From contig JAKAOS010000011.1 in assembly GCA_021823165.1 (NCBI GenBank), positions 1 through 32,433 of the forward strand: a DNA stretch of 32,433 bases, given 5' to 3'. This DNA comes from Actinomycetes bacterium. GTDB lineage: Bacteria; Actinomycetota; Acidimicrobiia; Acidimicrobiales; JAKAOS01. Numbering within the stretch: the stretch's first letter is position 1; every line of letters starts with the position of its first letter. Shown one piece after another: positions 1-8,637 of the stretch. The translations under genes were made by a program, and so were the position numbers. The notes below the pieces were generated by a model. That model had not been told where the DNA came from. It saw only the letters and a program-made list of their open reading frames with translations, and did not search any database.

Positions 1-1353
1 TGCAAAGGTGTAGCGGCTTGCCCAGGCGGCGGGCTCGAGGGCGTCCAGATAGGAATCTGGCAGCAGGCCGCGGTATGCCGCTTGCCACGACCGTACGTGA
101 ACCTCGGCGATGGCGAGTTCATCACCGGGCTTGGCTTGGCGCACATCCATGCCAACAGTTTGATCTGCAAAGGCCGAACGCATCGAGACCAGTGAAGCAA
201 TAGACAAAACGGCTGTGAGTGCGGCGATAGCGGTCATTGCGGTGCCGAGGTTGCCAAGTGTTGCAATCAGCCCCACCAGCGGGGGGCCGACTATGAAGCC
301 GAGGTATGCAACGGTTGTTACGCCGGACACCGTCGCAGCATGGCCAAGGTGAACCTTGGCCTGGCCGGCCATGCCCATGATGGCAGGGGCACAGACTGAG
401 GTTCCGAGGCCTGCGATGGTAAGGCCGGCCAAGGCGACGCCCACCGAGTTGGTCTGGGCCGCGACTACAGATCCGGCTGCGGCGAGTGCGGCCCCGCTGG
501 CGAGGAGAGAGCGTCGCTGTAACCGCCGTTCGAGGGGATTGCCGAGCAGCCTTCCGGCGGTCTCCGAGCCGGCGAACACACTGGGTGCCATCGAGCTCAG
601 CACCTGGCTCGCTCCCAGACCATTTTGGAGCAGAATCGCGCTCCAGCTCTGCCAAGCGTTTTCTACCAGATAGGCAATCGCTCCCAGGGCACCGAGGAAG
701 TAGATCACTCCCGGCGTTCTGAGCAGACCCCGGAGTTCACGCGGTTGGGTGCCGCCCGTCAAGTCCGCCACAAGGCGGGATTGCCGACCGGGGTTCTCCC
801 AGCGCTCCTTCGACGGCATCACCAGGATTGCCGTCGCAAGGATAACTATTTGAGCGAAGAGAAGAAGTGACCAGGCTTGCCAGCCGAAGGAGCGCAGCAT
901 GGCGACAACCAGACTGCCGCCCACCATGGAGCCGGAGAAGGTGGCATGGGCAGTGTTGAGTATCCGGCCTCTACCGGATCGCTCGAACCTGATGGCCAGG
1001 GAGTTGATGCAGACGTCGGTTGCTCCGGACCCAACACCGAGCATGAAGGTGAAAATCGACAATTCCATCAGGCCATGTGAGATGCCCGGCAGCACTCCCA
1101 TCCCGCCGAAGCAGGCCAGGGAGATCACGATCACCCGATGACCAAAGCGGTCCAGCAGCTTCCCAGCCAACGGCATGGCCACAATGGCGCCAAGGCCAAC
1201 CATGAGCAAGGCGACCCCGAGCTGGCCGTTGGTGGCCCCGGCACTGTGCTCGAGGGCCGGGAGAGCCGCTCCCCATGCGCCCCAGAAAAGGCCGAAACCA
1301 CCGAATCCCGTAAGTACCTGCAAGCGGGCATGGCCGGAGCCATCGGCGAACAT
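1..1353 (-). CDS. MFS transporter fused in frame to a GNAT-like N-acetyltransferase domain (C-terminus truncated by window edge)
   Basis: Continuous open frame on the minus strand from ATG at 1353 (alternative GTG at 1386) to the window edge. It is not in the ORF track because its stop lies outside. Translation MFADGSGHARLQVLTGFGGFGLFWGAWGAALPALEHSAGATNGQLGVALLMVGLGAIVAMPLAGKLLDRFGHR... is MFS-like; it ends ...SMRSAFADQTVGMDVRQAKPGDELAIAEVHVRSWQAAYRGLLPDSYLDALEPAAWASRYTF, a typical GNAT N-terminus. Confidence 0.8.
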   Translation of the reverse strand, partial: MFADGSGHARLQVLTGFGGFGLFWGAWGAALPALEHSAGATNGQLGVALLMVGLGAIVAMPLAGKLLDRFGHRVIVISLACFGGMGVLPGISHGLMELSIFTFMLGVGSGATDVCINSLAIRFERSGRGRILNTAHATFSGSMVGGSLVVAMLRSFGWQAWSLLLFAQIVILATAILVMPSKERWENPGRQSRLVADLTGGTQPRELRGLLRTPGVIYFLGALGAIAYLVENAWQSWSAILLQNGLGASQVLSSMAPSVFAGSETAGRLLGNPLERRLQRRSLLASGAALAAAGSVVAAQTNSVGVALAGLTIAGLGTSVCAPAIMGMAGQAKVHLGHAATVSGVTTVAYLGFIVGPPLVGLIATLGNLGTAMTAIAALTAVLSIASLVSMRSAFADQTVGMDVRQAKPGDELAIAEVHVRSWQAAYRGLLPDSYLDALEPAAWASRYTFA

Positions 1354-1523
1354 CTCCAAACCTTGCCACGGCCGATCACCAAGCACTAGCTAAGCCCGAG
1401 CGCCAAGATCGGTCTCAGCCGGGCAGAGCTACTTCCCCTTGTGCTCCAGGCCTCTGAGGTTGGCTCCTTTGCCAGTGTCCGCCCGCAGGCAGATTTTCTA
1501 CGAGCGTGGGGTAGCGTCGTTAA

Positions 1524-2546
1524 ATGGCTCAGCTCACCGGATCGCAAGCTCCTATTGGAACCAGAATGCTTGGGACGTCGGGACTGCAGGTCTCTGCAGA
1601 GGGTCTCGGCTGCATGGGCATGTCCCAGTCCTACGGTCCTTCGGATGAGGGAGAGTCGATAGCGACCATCCACCGGGCTCTGGAGCTTGGGGTGAGCTTT
1701 TTGGACACCGCAGATGTATATGGGGATGGCCACAACGAACAGCTCGTCGGCCGGGCCATAGCCGGGAGGCGGGAGCAGGTCGTGCTGGCCACCAAGTTCT
1801 CACTCAGCCGCAAAGGCGATGAAATGGTGGTGGATGGCAGGCCGGAAAACGTCTTTGCGTGCTGTGATGCAAGTCTTGCCCGCCTCGGAACCGACTACAT
1901 CGACCTCTACTACCAGCACCGAGTCGATCCCAATGTTCCCATCGAAGAGACGGTCGGGGCCATGGCGGAACTGGTCAGCGCCGGCAAGGTGCGTTTTCTT
2001 GGCTTGTCGGAGGCGAGCGCTACCACCATCCGCAGGGCCGTGGCCGTTCACCCCATCGCTGCTTTGCAGAGCGAGTGGTCGCTTTGGACCCGTGACATCG
2101 AGGACGAAGTACTTGGCGTGGCCCGGGCACTGGGAGTCGGCATCGTGCCCTTCAGTCCCCTTGGCCGAGGTTTTCTGACCGGAGCCCTCAGGAACACCTC
2201 CGGCCTGTCCGAGGATGACTTCCGGAGGACCAACCCGAGGTTTTCGGAGGAGAACTTCTCCCACAACTTCGCCATCGTGGAAGCACTGGAAGAGATGGCT
2301 GGGCAGAAGGGATGCACCGCTGGACAGCTGGCGCTCGCCTGGGTGCTCTCCCGTGGACCGGACGTCGTCCCCATCCCCGGGACCAAGCGGAGGGCCTATC
2401 TGGACCAGAACGTCGCCGCCGCGAGGATGGAGCTGAGCAAGGAGGAGCTTGACAGGCTCGAACGGGCAGCCCCTCAGGGGTTTGCGGCCGGCAGCCGGTA
2501 CGCCAGTCCGCACACCTACGGCGAGTCACCGGAGCGTTCTGTCTAA
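1524..2546 (+). CDS. Aldo/keto reductase family protein (real start possibly ATG 1566-1569 region, [10 protein letters not shown]...)
   Basis: [60 protein letters not shown] and VPIPGTKR motifs; the D/Y/K/H catalytic tetrad is recognisable. Confidence 0.9.
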   Translation: MAQLTGSQAPIGTRMLGTSGLQVSAEGLGCMGMSQSYGPSDEGESIATIHRALELGVSFLDTADVYGDGHNEQLVGRAIAGRREQVVLATKFSLSRKGDEMVVDGRPENVFACCDASLARLGTDYIDLYYQHRVDPNVPIEETVGAMAELVSAGKVRFLGLSEASATTIRRAVAVHPIAALQSEWSLWTRDIEDEVLGVARALGVGIVPFSPLGRGFLTGALRNTSGLSEDDFRRTNPRFSEENFSHNFAIVEALEEMAGQKGCTAGQLALAWVLSRGPDVVPIPGTKRRAYLDQNVAAARMELSKEELDRLERAAPQGFAAGSRYASPHTYGESPERSV

Positions 2547-2658
2547 TAGTGTCTTTGCGCTACAAATAACCTTCTCTGAGGCTAAAGTCACTTGAAGTGC
2601 GGCTCGACCGGGGTGAACTAGGGGATCTTCCAAGCCCGTTGCCATTGGGGATGACGGT

Positions 2659-4812
2659 TTGAACTCCGCCAATGACCGTGGCCCATCCACCCCGGCTATG
2701 GAGGACTCTCCAAGCGATGTTGAGGACCGGAGCGGAGGCTTGGCCATCGGGTTGCTCCGCCAGCTATTGGCGGACGAGAGTGATGCCATCGTTGTGGTCG
2801 ATGCCCAACAGCGCCTGATCCTTTTCAGCCATGCGGCTGAGACTCTTTTCGGCTACTGCGCCGAGGAGGTGATCGGAAAAGGCCTCGACCTCCTTATACC
2901 CATGCGTGCCAGGGCATCCCACGGGGCATGGGTGAAGGACTTTGCCCAGGGCCCTGTTGTCCGGCGGCGCATGTCGGAACGGAACGAGGTCACCGGCCGG
3001 CGGTCTGACTCGTCGGAGTTTCCCGCCGAGGTCACCATTTCCAAGTCAACCATCGAGGGCCAGCTGATCATGGTGGCGACTATCCGGGAGACTGCCGCCC
3101 GGCACCGCCACGACGAGGAGCATCGGAGAGCCGTTCAACTTGCCGAGGTGCTTGCGGAGCACGCCGCCGACGGTGTCATGATCGTCGACGGTGAACACAG
3201 GTCCAGCTTTGTAAGCAACTCCTATATGCGGCTGACCGGACGCAGTGCCGACGAGTGCAGCTCTACAAGCAACTTCGTTTTTATCCACCCCGATGACCGT
3301 CCTCGGTATGAGCGGATGGCCAGGTACGTCGGCCGTACCCGGGGTGGCAGTGCTCGTCAAGAGGTCCGAGTTTTGCATAAGGACGGGACGTGGCTGTGGC
3401 TGGAAGCCAAGCTTGCGAACCTGTATCACGACCCCTTTGTCGGTGGCGTCGTCGTGTCGGTCAAAGACGTCACTGCGCGGCACGAGGCTCAGGAGATTCT
3501 GTTTCACAGGTCTCATTACGACGCCATAACCGGCCTTGCCAACCGGGAACTCCTGCAGGACTATCTTGCCGAGTTGGCGGCCCGCGATTCTCCACCGGCG
3601 TCGTTTGCAGTGTTCTGCTTTGACCTGGACCGTTTCAGATCGGTAAATGAGGGACTTGGGAGCGAAGCGGGGGACGAGGTGTTGCGGGGGGGTGCCGAGC
3701 GGCTCGCCGAGGGGCGCTGCAAGACAAAGCTCGTGGCACGCCTGGGTGGCGACGAGTTCGCTGTGGTTTGCGAGGACGCCTCACGGCTGGAAGAGGCGAT
3801 GTCGCTGGCCGAAGCCTTCCGGGCGACCCTGGCCGAACCCCTGCCGGTAGCGGGAATGGAGCTCTTTCTTACGGTGAGCGTTGGGGTTGCCCTGTCCCGG
3901 CCCGGCTCCAATGGCGGCACAACCCTCGCGGAGGCAGAGTCGGCCATGCGGGAAGCGAGGGCAACGGGAGGCAATCAGTGCCGCTTTGGTGACCCCAATG
4001 TTGCCACCGATGCCCTCGCACGTGTGCAGCTGGGGGCACAGCTCCGCAAGGCGCTCACCGAGGGGCAGTTCGTGGCTTATTACCAGCCGATAGTCAACCT
4101 GGCCAACCGCTCGGTGGAGGGCGTGGAGACCCTGGTGCGGTGGCGGCATCCGGAGCGGGGGATTCTTGCGCCCTCTGAGTTCCTGCCGTATGCCGAAGAG
4201 TCCGGCTTGATCGAGGACATCGGAAGCCAAATGATGATGCATAGCTGCCATGCTGCGAAGCGCTATGCATCCAGCACCGGCATAGAGGTCGGCGTAGCCG
4301 TCAACGCGTCCGCCCGGGAACTGTCGAGCGGATTTCTCGAAAGGGTCGAGAGATCGCTGGAAAGCTGCGGCCTGCCCGGGAGGCTCCTCACGGTCGAGCT
4401 GACCGAAACTCTGCTCATGACAAGGGTGGCCGAGTTGCGCCCGCTCCTGGAGGAACTGAGGGCTCTCGGTGTCCGCCTAGCCATAGACGACTTTGGCACC
4501 GGCTACTCCTCCCTCTCCTACCTGAAGGTGCTGCCAGTCGAGACCATCAAGATCGACCGCAGCTTTATTGCCGGCATCGGGGCAAATCAGGACGACCTTG
4601 CAATCGTCTCAGCCATTATCTCGATGTCCCACACCATTGGGCTCCAGGTCGTGGCCGAGGGCATAGAGACATCGACTCAGCTCGAACGGCTTCGGGACCT
4701 GGGATGTGACTTCGGTCAGGGATTTTTCTTAGGCAGACCCAAACCGGAGGACGGGGCATCTGGGCGTGGCCTCCCATTGGATCCCCACGACATGGCCGGG
4801 TCCATCGGCTGA
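2659..4812 (+). CDS. PAS-PAS-GGDEF-EAL cyclic-di-GMP signalling protein
   Basis: Two PAS-like segments, VARLGGDEFAVV (intact GGDEF), then YYQPIVNLANRSVEGVETLVRWRHPERG and IDDFGTGYSSLSYLKVLPVETIKIDRSF (EAL domain). Start is TTG in the track; an out-of-frame ATG lies at 2651. Confidence 0.92.
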   Translation: MNSANDRGPSTPAMEDSPSDVEDRSGGLAIGLLRQLLADESDAIVVVDAQQRLILFSHAAETLFGYCAEEVIGKGLDLLIPMRARASHGAWVKDFAQGPVVRRRMSERNEVTGRRSDSSEFPAEVTISKSTIEGQLIMVATIRETAARHRHDEEHRRAVQLAEVLAEHAADGVMIVDGEHRSSFVSNSYMRLTGRSADECSSTSNFVFIHPDDRPRYERMARYVGRTRGGSARQEVRVLHKDGTWLWLEAKLANLYHDPFVGGVVVSVKDVTARHEAQEILFHRSHYDAITGLANRELLQDYLAELAARDSPPASFAVFCFDLDRFRSVNEGLGSEAGDEVLRGGAERLAEGRCKTKLVARLGGDEFAVVCEDASRLEEAMSLAEAFRATLAEPLPVAGMELFLTVSVGVALSRPGSNGGTTLAEAESAMREARATGGNQCRFGDPNVATDALARVQLGAQLRKALTEGQFVAYYQPIVNLANRSVEGVETLVRWRHPERGILAPSEFLPYAEESGLIEDIGSQMMMHSCHAAKRYASSTGIEVGVAVNASARELSSGFLERVERSLESCGLPGRLLTVELTETLLMTRVAELRPLLEELRALGVRLAIDDFGTGYSSLSYLKVLPVETIKIDRSFIAGIGANQDDLAIVSAIISMSHTIGLQVVAEGIETSTQLERLRDLGCDFGQGFFLGRPKPEDGASGRGLPLDPHDMAGSIG

Positions 4813-5104
4813 GCCGTGCGCTGGCCGGGGTGCCGCAGTTGCAGCCCTGGCCCCAGATGCCTGCTTGCCCTAAGAGATAACGCTCGCCATCCAGAGTTGG
4901 ATCTGCTCTGTTGGACCTGTCCTCCTCGAAACGAGCCACGTTTTGTGGTCGCTACGGGGCATGTGGCTGGGCAGTTGATCTGACCAACAACGCTGCGCCC
5001 GCGGATTGTTTGTGCCCATGGATCGGCACCGCCGGAGCACAACAACTCCTGGGTCCGGCTGGGTCGTTCGGAACCGGGCTTCTCCAGGCGCTCCTATCTG
5101 GCCT

Positions 5105-5161
5105 CTGTGGGATGCCAGTGCAGCTGTGGGATGCCAGTGCAGCTGTGGGATGCCAGTGCAG
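5105..5161. repeat. Three perfect tandem copies of a 19-bp unit CTGTGGGATGCCAGTGCAG
   Basis: Read directly: 5105-5123, 5124-5142 and 5143-5161 are identical. Confidence 0.95.
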
Positions 5162-5199
5162 CAGTTGCCAATTGAGCCTGAAGATGGATGGTTCCAAAG

Positions 5200-5221
5200 A
5201 TTTGAAGGAGTAAATTCAAAT
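5200..5221. promoter_or_regulatory. Inverted repeat ATTTGAA-GGAGTAAA-TTCAAAT overlapping the Shine-Dalgarno of the ArsR-rhodanese gene; candidate autoregulatory operator
   Basis: Perfect 7-bp arms with 8-nt spacer containing GGAG, immediately upstream of ATG 5226. Confidence 0.5.
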
Positions 5222-5225
5222 AGTC

Positions 5226-5960
5226 ATGCGAACACTTGAGGAGAAAGAAGCAGGCATCGGCACCAGGCAGGCCAAAGAAGACCTGTTCGCAGCAATCGCC
5301 CAGGTGGCAGGGGCTCTCTCATCGGGGCGCCGACTGGAGATCGTGGACCTGCTGTCCCAGGGGGAGAGGTCTGTGGAGGAGGTCGCCTCCGAGACCAGCC
5401 AGAGCGTGGCGAATGCTTCGCATCACCTCAGATCCCTCGCGCGCTCGGGCCTGGTCCGGTCGCGCAAAGAGGGCACCCGGGTCTACTACCGATTGGCAGG
5501 CCCCGAGGCCGAGGCATTGTGGGAAGCGCTGTCTTGGGCAGCGCAGTCGGTCAGAGACGACCTTGAGCGCCTTGCTGCGGCTTACCTGGGCCCCCTGAAG
5601 GATCTGGAGGCAATCACCCGGGAGGATCTGGTGCAGAGGATGAGCGAGGGGAGTGTGATCGTCTTGGATGTCCGGCCAGTCCCCGAATACCAAGCAGCTC
5701 ACATACCGGGCGCTGTTTCTGTGCCAATCGACAAACTGGATGAGGCCGTTGGATCGATGCCCCTGGGTACAGATGTCGTCGCCTACTGCCGCGGCCCGTA
5801 TTGCGTCTTTGCTCCGGCGGCCGTCAGGGCGCTGGCAGCGATGGGCTTTCACTCCTACCGCCTCGAAGAGGGTCTGCCGCAGTGGCGGCGCAAGGGGTTT
5901 CCCATAGCAGGGAGAGAGGCGAGTGGTGGCGGAGATGCCCAGGAGCTTGAGGAGCGATGA
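5226..5960 (+). CDS. ArsR-family winged-helix regulator fused to a rhodanese domain
   Basis: N-terminal ArsR HTH (SSGRRLEIVDLLSQGERSVEEVASETSQSVANASHHLRSLARSGLVRSRKEGTRVYYRL); C-terminal rhodanese (VIVLDVRPVPEYQAAHIPGAVSVPIDKL, active-site-like AYCRGPYCVFAPAAVRAL). Confidence 0.92.
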   Translation: MRTLEEKEAGIGTRQAKEDLFAAIAQVAGALSSGRRLEIVDLLSQGERSVEEVASETSQSVANASHHLRSLARSGLVRSRKEGTRVYYRLAGPEAEALWEALSWAAQSVRDDLERLAAAYLGPLKDLEAITREDLVQRMSEGSVIVLDVRPVPEYQAAHIPGAVSVPIDKLDEAVGSMPLGTDVVAYCRGPYCVFAPAAVRALAAMGFHSYRLEEGLPQWRRKGFPIAGREASGGGDAQELEER

Positions 5961-6036
5961 AGCATCTTGGGCATTTGCGAAGAGCAAAGCACCTGGCTCA
6001 TCCGAGGACTGCTTGTGACCCAAGGCTCTCGAGGGG

Positions 6037-7413
6037 ATGCCAAAGCAACGAAAAGAAGGGCTTTGTAGAGTTCGGGGGCCCCTTGGCCACAAGATGCCGC
6101 ATCGGCCGCCGGCATGCTGCGGTCCCAGGGCCGTGATCACAGGGGAGCCCCGGCTCGGCCTCGGGCCGAACTGGTGGCAGTTCTCCATCTATACGGCGGT
6201 GACTTTGCTGGTCGGCATGACCATTGGGGTGGAGCGCGTGTCTCTTCCGCCTCTGGCCCACCACGCGTTTGGGATCACGTCGGTTCTCTACACCGTCAGT
6301 TTCATCTCTGCTTTCGGTGCGGTGAAGTCAGCCATGAACCTCGTCTCGGGGAGGCTATCGGACCATCATGGCCGCAAAGCGTTGCTGGTTGTCGGATGGG
6401 CCTTTGCCGTGCCGTACGCGGTGATAGTCATCTTTGCAGACGCCTGGTGGCAGATTTTGCTGGCAAATCTGTTTCTGGGTGTGAACCAGGCCCTTACCTG
6501 GTCGATGTCTGTTACGGCGAAGATCGACCTGGTGGGTCCCGAGGGTCGGGGGCTTGCCGTGGGCATCGATGAGTCGGCTGGATACATCGGCACGGGTCTT
6601 GGTGGCCTGGGAGCGGGCCTGGTCGTCACGTCGTTCGGCTTGCGGCCGGCACCCTATTTGCTAGTCCTCGGAGTGGTGGCTTTGGGGAGCCTCGTCACCC
6701 TCGGGCCGGCAAAAGAGACCCTCCACTTTGCCCACTCGGAGTCAAAGACGGCCTCACGCCCCGAGCTTCCGTCCCTCCGCCGCCTTGGCGGCTATATGAG
6801 TTGGCGCGACCGGTCCATGATGGCGGTGTGCCAGGCCGGCTTTTTCAACAAGGTGGCCGATTCCCTGGTGGCCGCCTTCCTTCCCCTCTATCTGGCAGAG
6901 CGGGGCATGTCCCTGTTGGGGATCGGGGTGTTGGTCGGCATCTATGCCTGGGTGTGGGGGGCCGGCCAGGTCCTTGCGGGTTTGATCGCAGACCGCATCG
7001 GCAGGAAGATCCCAATCGTCTTGGGCACCTTTCTCGTCTCTGGTGGCCTCGCGGCGTTCGCTTCGTTTTCGTCCTGGATCTGGTGGCATCTGGCGGCCAT
7101 CGTCATGGGGGCGGGGATGGCGCTTTGCTATCCAAACCTCATGACCGCCGTCGGCGACACGGCCGACCCCTCGTGGCGCGGGGGCGCCCTCGGCGTCTAC
7201 AGGCTCTGGCGGGACGGTGGATACGCGGTGGGCCCCCTGTTCCTCGGTGCCATGGCGGCATTTGCGGGCCTTGCCGCCTCTCTGTGGGTCGGCGCGGCTT
7301 TGCTGGCGATATCCGGTTTGGGACTCGTTTTGGCAATGAAGGAGACCCATCCGAGACTCCGGGTCGGCTCGCCTGAATGGGTGAGGCATCCGGACTGGTT
7401 GGCCGGTGGCTGA
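6037..7413 (+). CDS. MFS transporter (start uncertain; GTG 6133 or ATG 6094 possible)
   Basis: Multiple hydrophobic helices, SGRLSDHHGRKALLVVGW and AGLIADRIGRKIPIVLGTF MFS-type loops. Confidence 0.85.
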   Translation: MPKQRKEGLCRVRGPLGHKMPHRPPACCGPRAVITGEPRLGLGPNWWQFSIYTAVTLLVGMTIGVERVSLPPLAHHAFGITSVLYTVSFISAFGAVKSAMNLVSGRLSDHHGRKALLVVGWAFAVPYAVIVIFADAWWQILLANLFLGVNQALTWSMSVTAKIDLVGPEGRGLAVGIDESAGYIGTGLGGLGAGLVVTSFGLRPAPYLLVLGVVALGSLVTLGPAKETLHFAHSESKTASRPELPSLRRLGGYMSWRDRSMMAVCQAGFFNKVADSLVAAFLPLYLAERGMSLLGIGVLVGIYAWVWGAGQVLAGLIADRIGRKIPIVLGTFLVSGGLAAFASFSSWIWWHLAAIVMGAGMALCYPNLMTAVGDTADPSWRGGALGVYRLWRDGGYAVGPLFLGAMAAFAGLAASLWVGAALLAISGLGLVLAMKETHPRLRVGSPEWVRHPDWLAGG

Positions 7414-7486
7414 GCGCCCAATCGGGTCCTGGGATGGAACGTCTGGTCCTCGAGGGAAAAGACCAGCCCTCGGGGGGATGAGCGCA

Positions 7487-8380
7487 TCAGGGGGCCAAGA
7501 AGCCGTGACGGGCATAGGCCGAACGCGCGGCGGGGCCTGACATGAAGCCGATGAACTCTTTGGCCATGGTCGGATGTGGAGCGTTGGCGACCGGCGCCAC
7601 TGCATATCTTCCCCTTTGGTTATGCTCCGGAGCAATCTCCACCGCCTCGATCGGCCTTCCCTGGCGTTGGTGGAAGATGGCCTCCGTCCTCCACGCCAAA
7701 GCCGCATCAACGACCCCCTCCATGATCCATGCGGGACTCTCCCGGTGGTGGATTTGGTTGGTGAGCACCTCGCCGTTGGCAGCCTTCTCCTCGGTCATCC
7801 GTGTCAGCAGTGCCTGGCCCCCGGCGGCCTGAAGCGCCGCCATGACCAAGCGGCCCACGCCCTCTGTGCCCGGATGGGGAAGTGCCACCCTTATGCCGTC
7901 CCGGGCGAGATCGGCAAGTCCCGAGATGCGCTTGGGATTGCCCTTTGGTACGAGAATGGCAAGCTCATTTGAGGCGTACTCCACGAAGTCGCCGACGATC
8001 CCATCCTCAGCAAGTTGCTTCAACGAAGCGGGAGACGCCGCAAGCACGTCGGGTTGTATGCAAAGGCGAAGTGAGCCCATCTGCAGGCCCCCGCGGCGGA
8101 TTTGGTCTACCAACACGCCGGGGGGAAGGGTTTCATAAAAGATGCCGCCGAGTTCGCGCCCCGAGTCCCTCACCGACTCCCTAAAGGCTGAAAAGAGATC
8201 CTCTGCCACCATGAACTGGTTCCCGGCAAGGAAGCAGACCAGGTCGGCACCGACGATGTCTCCGCAGAGGTCTTCGAGGTGATCGAAGGGCGGTGCCGAA
8301 AACATCGCGAGGCCGGAACTGCCAGGGAACTCATCGGGAGCGTCTGGCTCGGTTCGCTGTTGATCCTGGGTTCTCTTCAT
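7487..8380 (-). CDS. ModA-like substrate-binding domain protein without an obvious signal peptide
   Basis: Pattern resembles molybdate/sulfate-type binding proteins (GADLVCFLAGNQFMVAEDLFSAFRES..., ...ELAILVPKGNPKRISGLADLARDGIRVALPHPGTEGVGRLVMAAL..., AKEFIGFMSGPAARSAYARHGF). ATG 8380 preceded by AAAGG; track start 8386 is GTG. Confidence 0.75.
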   Translation of the reverse strand: MKRTQDQQRTEPDAPDEFPGSSGLAMFSAPPFDHLEDLCGDIVGADLVCFLAGNQFMVAEDLFSAFRESVRDSGRELGGIFYETLPPGVLVDQIRRGGLQMGSLRLCIQPDVLAASPASLKQLAEDGIVGDFVEYASNELAILVPKGNPKRISGLADLARDGIRVALPHPGTEGVGRLVMAALQAAGGQALLTRMTEEKAANGEVLTNQIHHRESPAWIMEGVVDAALAWRTEAIFHQRQGRPIEAVEIAPEHNQRGRYAVAPVANAPHPTMAKEFIGFMSGPAARSAYARHGFLAP

Positions 8381-8461
8381 GGTCACCTTTCTTTGTTAGC
8401 ACCCCCAATGGTCTCCCGGCCTGGGGGACGGCAGCGCCCATCGTTCCGGCTTCAGCTTCGC

Positions 8462-8499
8462 GTGTCAGTTACCGATACCCATAGGGGTATCATTGACAC
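8462..8499. promoter_or_regulatory. Nested inverted repeat with CsoR/CstR-like operator core GATACCCATAGGGGTATC, flanked by GTGTCA...TGACAC
   Basis: Core 8474-8491 is a near-perfect palindrome (one mismatch pair); outer arms GTGTCA (8462-8467) and TGACAC (8494-8499) are reverse complements. It lies in the divergent promoter between the ModA-like and TauE-like genes. Confidence 0.6.
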
Positions 8500-8637
8500 A
8501 TGACCAAGGAGAGATTCGTAGCTATGATCGGCGAACAGGTCGTTGGGTCCGAGAGCCTCGGGGGGTTCGCGGGCAAGGCTCGGGTCCTCACTGTGTGCCC
8601 GGCATCATTTGAGGCCGCTGGAGGTTGTGTTCGATGA
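8500..8637 (+). CDS. Possible 45-aa small ORF overlapping the TauE start by ATGA
   Basis: MTKERFVAMIGEQVVGSESLGGFAGKARVLTVCPASFEAAGGCVR*; TGA 8635-8637 overlaps ATG 8634-8636. It could be a chance ORF. Confidence 0.3.
   Translation: MTKERFVAMIGEQVVGSESLGGFAGKARVLTVCPASFEAAGGCVR

Noticed and set aside
122-655. Minus-strand 177-aa ORF in the track
   Set aside because: Arg/Pro/Gly-rich out-of-frame translation of the MFS-GNAT gene, which occupies a different frame with clear homology-like motifs.
1800-2513. 237-aa minus ORF antisense to the aldo/keto reductase
   Set aside because: Shadow ORF in high-G+C DNA; the plus strand has clear AKR motifs.
5105-5161. CRISPR array
   Set aside because: Repeats are directly abutting with no spacers and no cas genes nearby.
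4911-5213. 100-aa ORF covering the 19-bp repeats
   Set aside because: No domain-like sequence; the repeat is not a multiple of 3 nt so frames change between copies, arguing against coding.
5319-6188. 289-aa minus ORF antisense to the ArsR-rhodanese gene
   Set aside because: Low-complexity shadow translation; no recognisable domain, opposing frame is well supported.
6754-7710. 318-aa minus ORF antisense to the MFS transporter
   Set aside because: Arg/Pro/His-rich shadow ORF with no domain signature.
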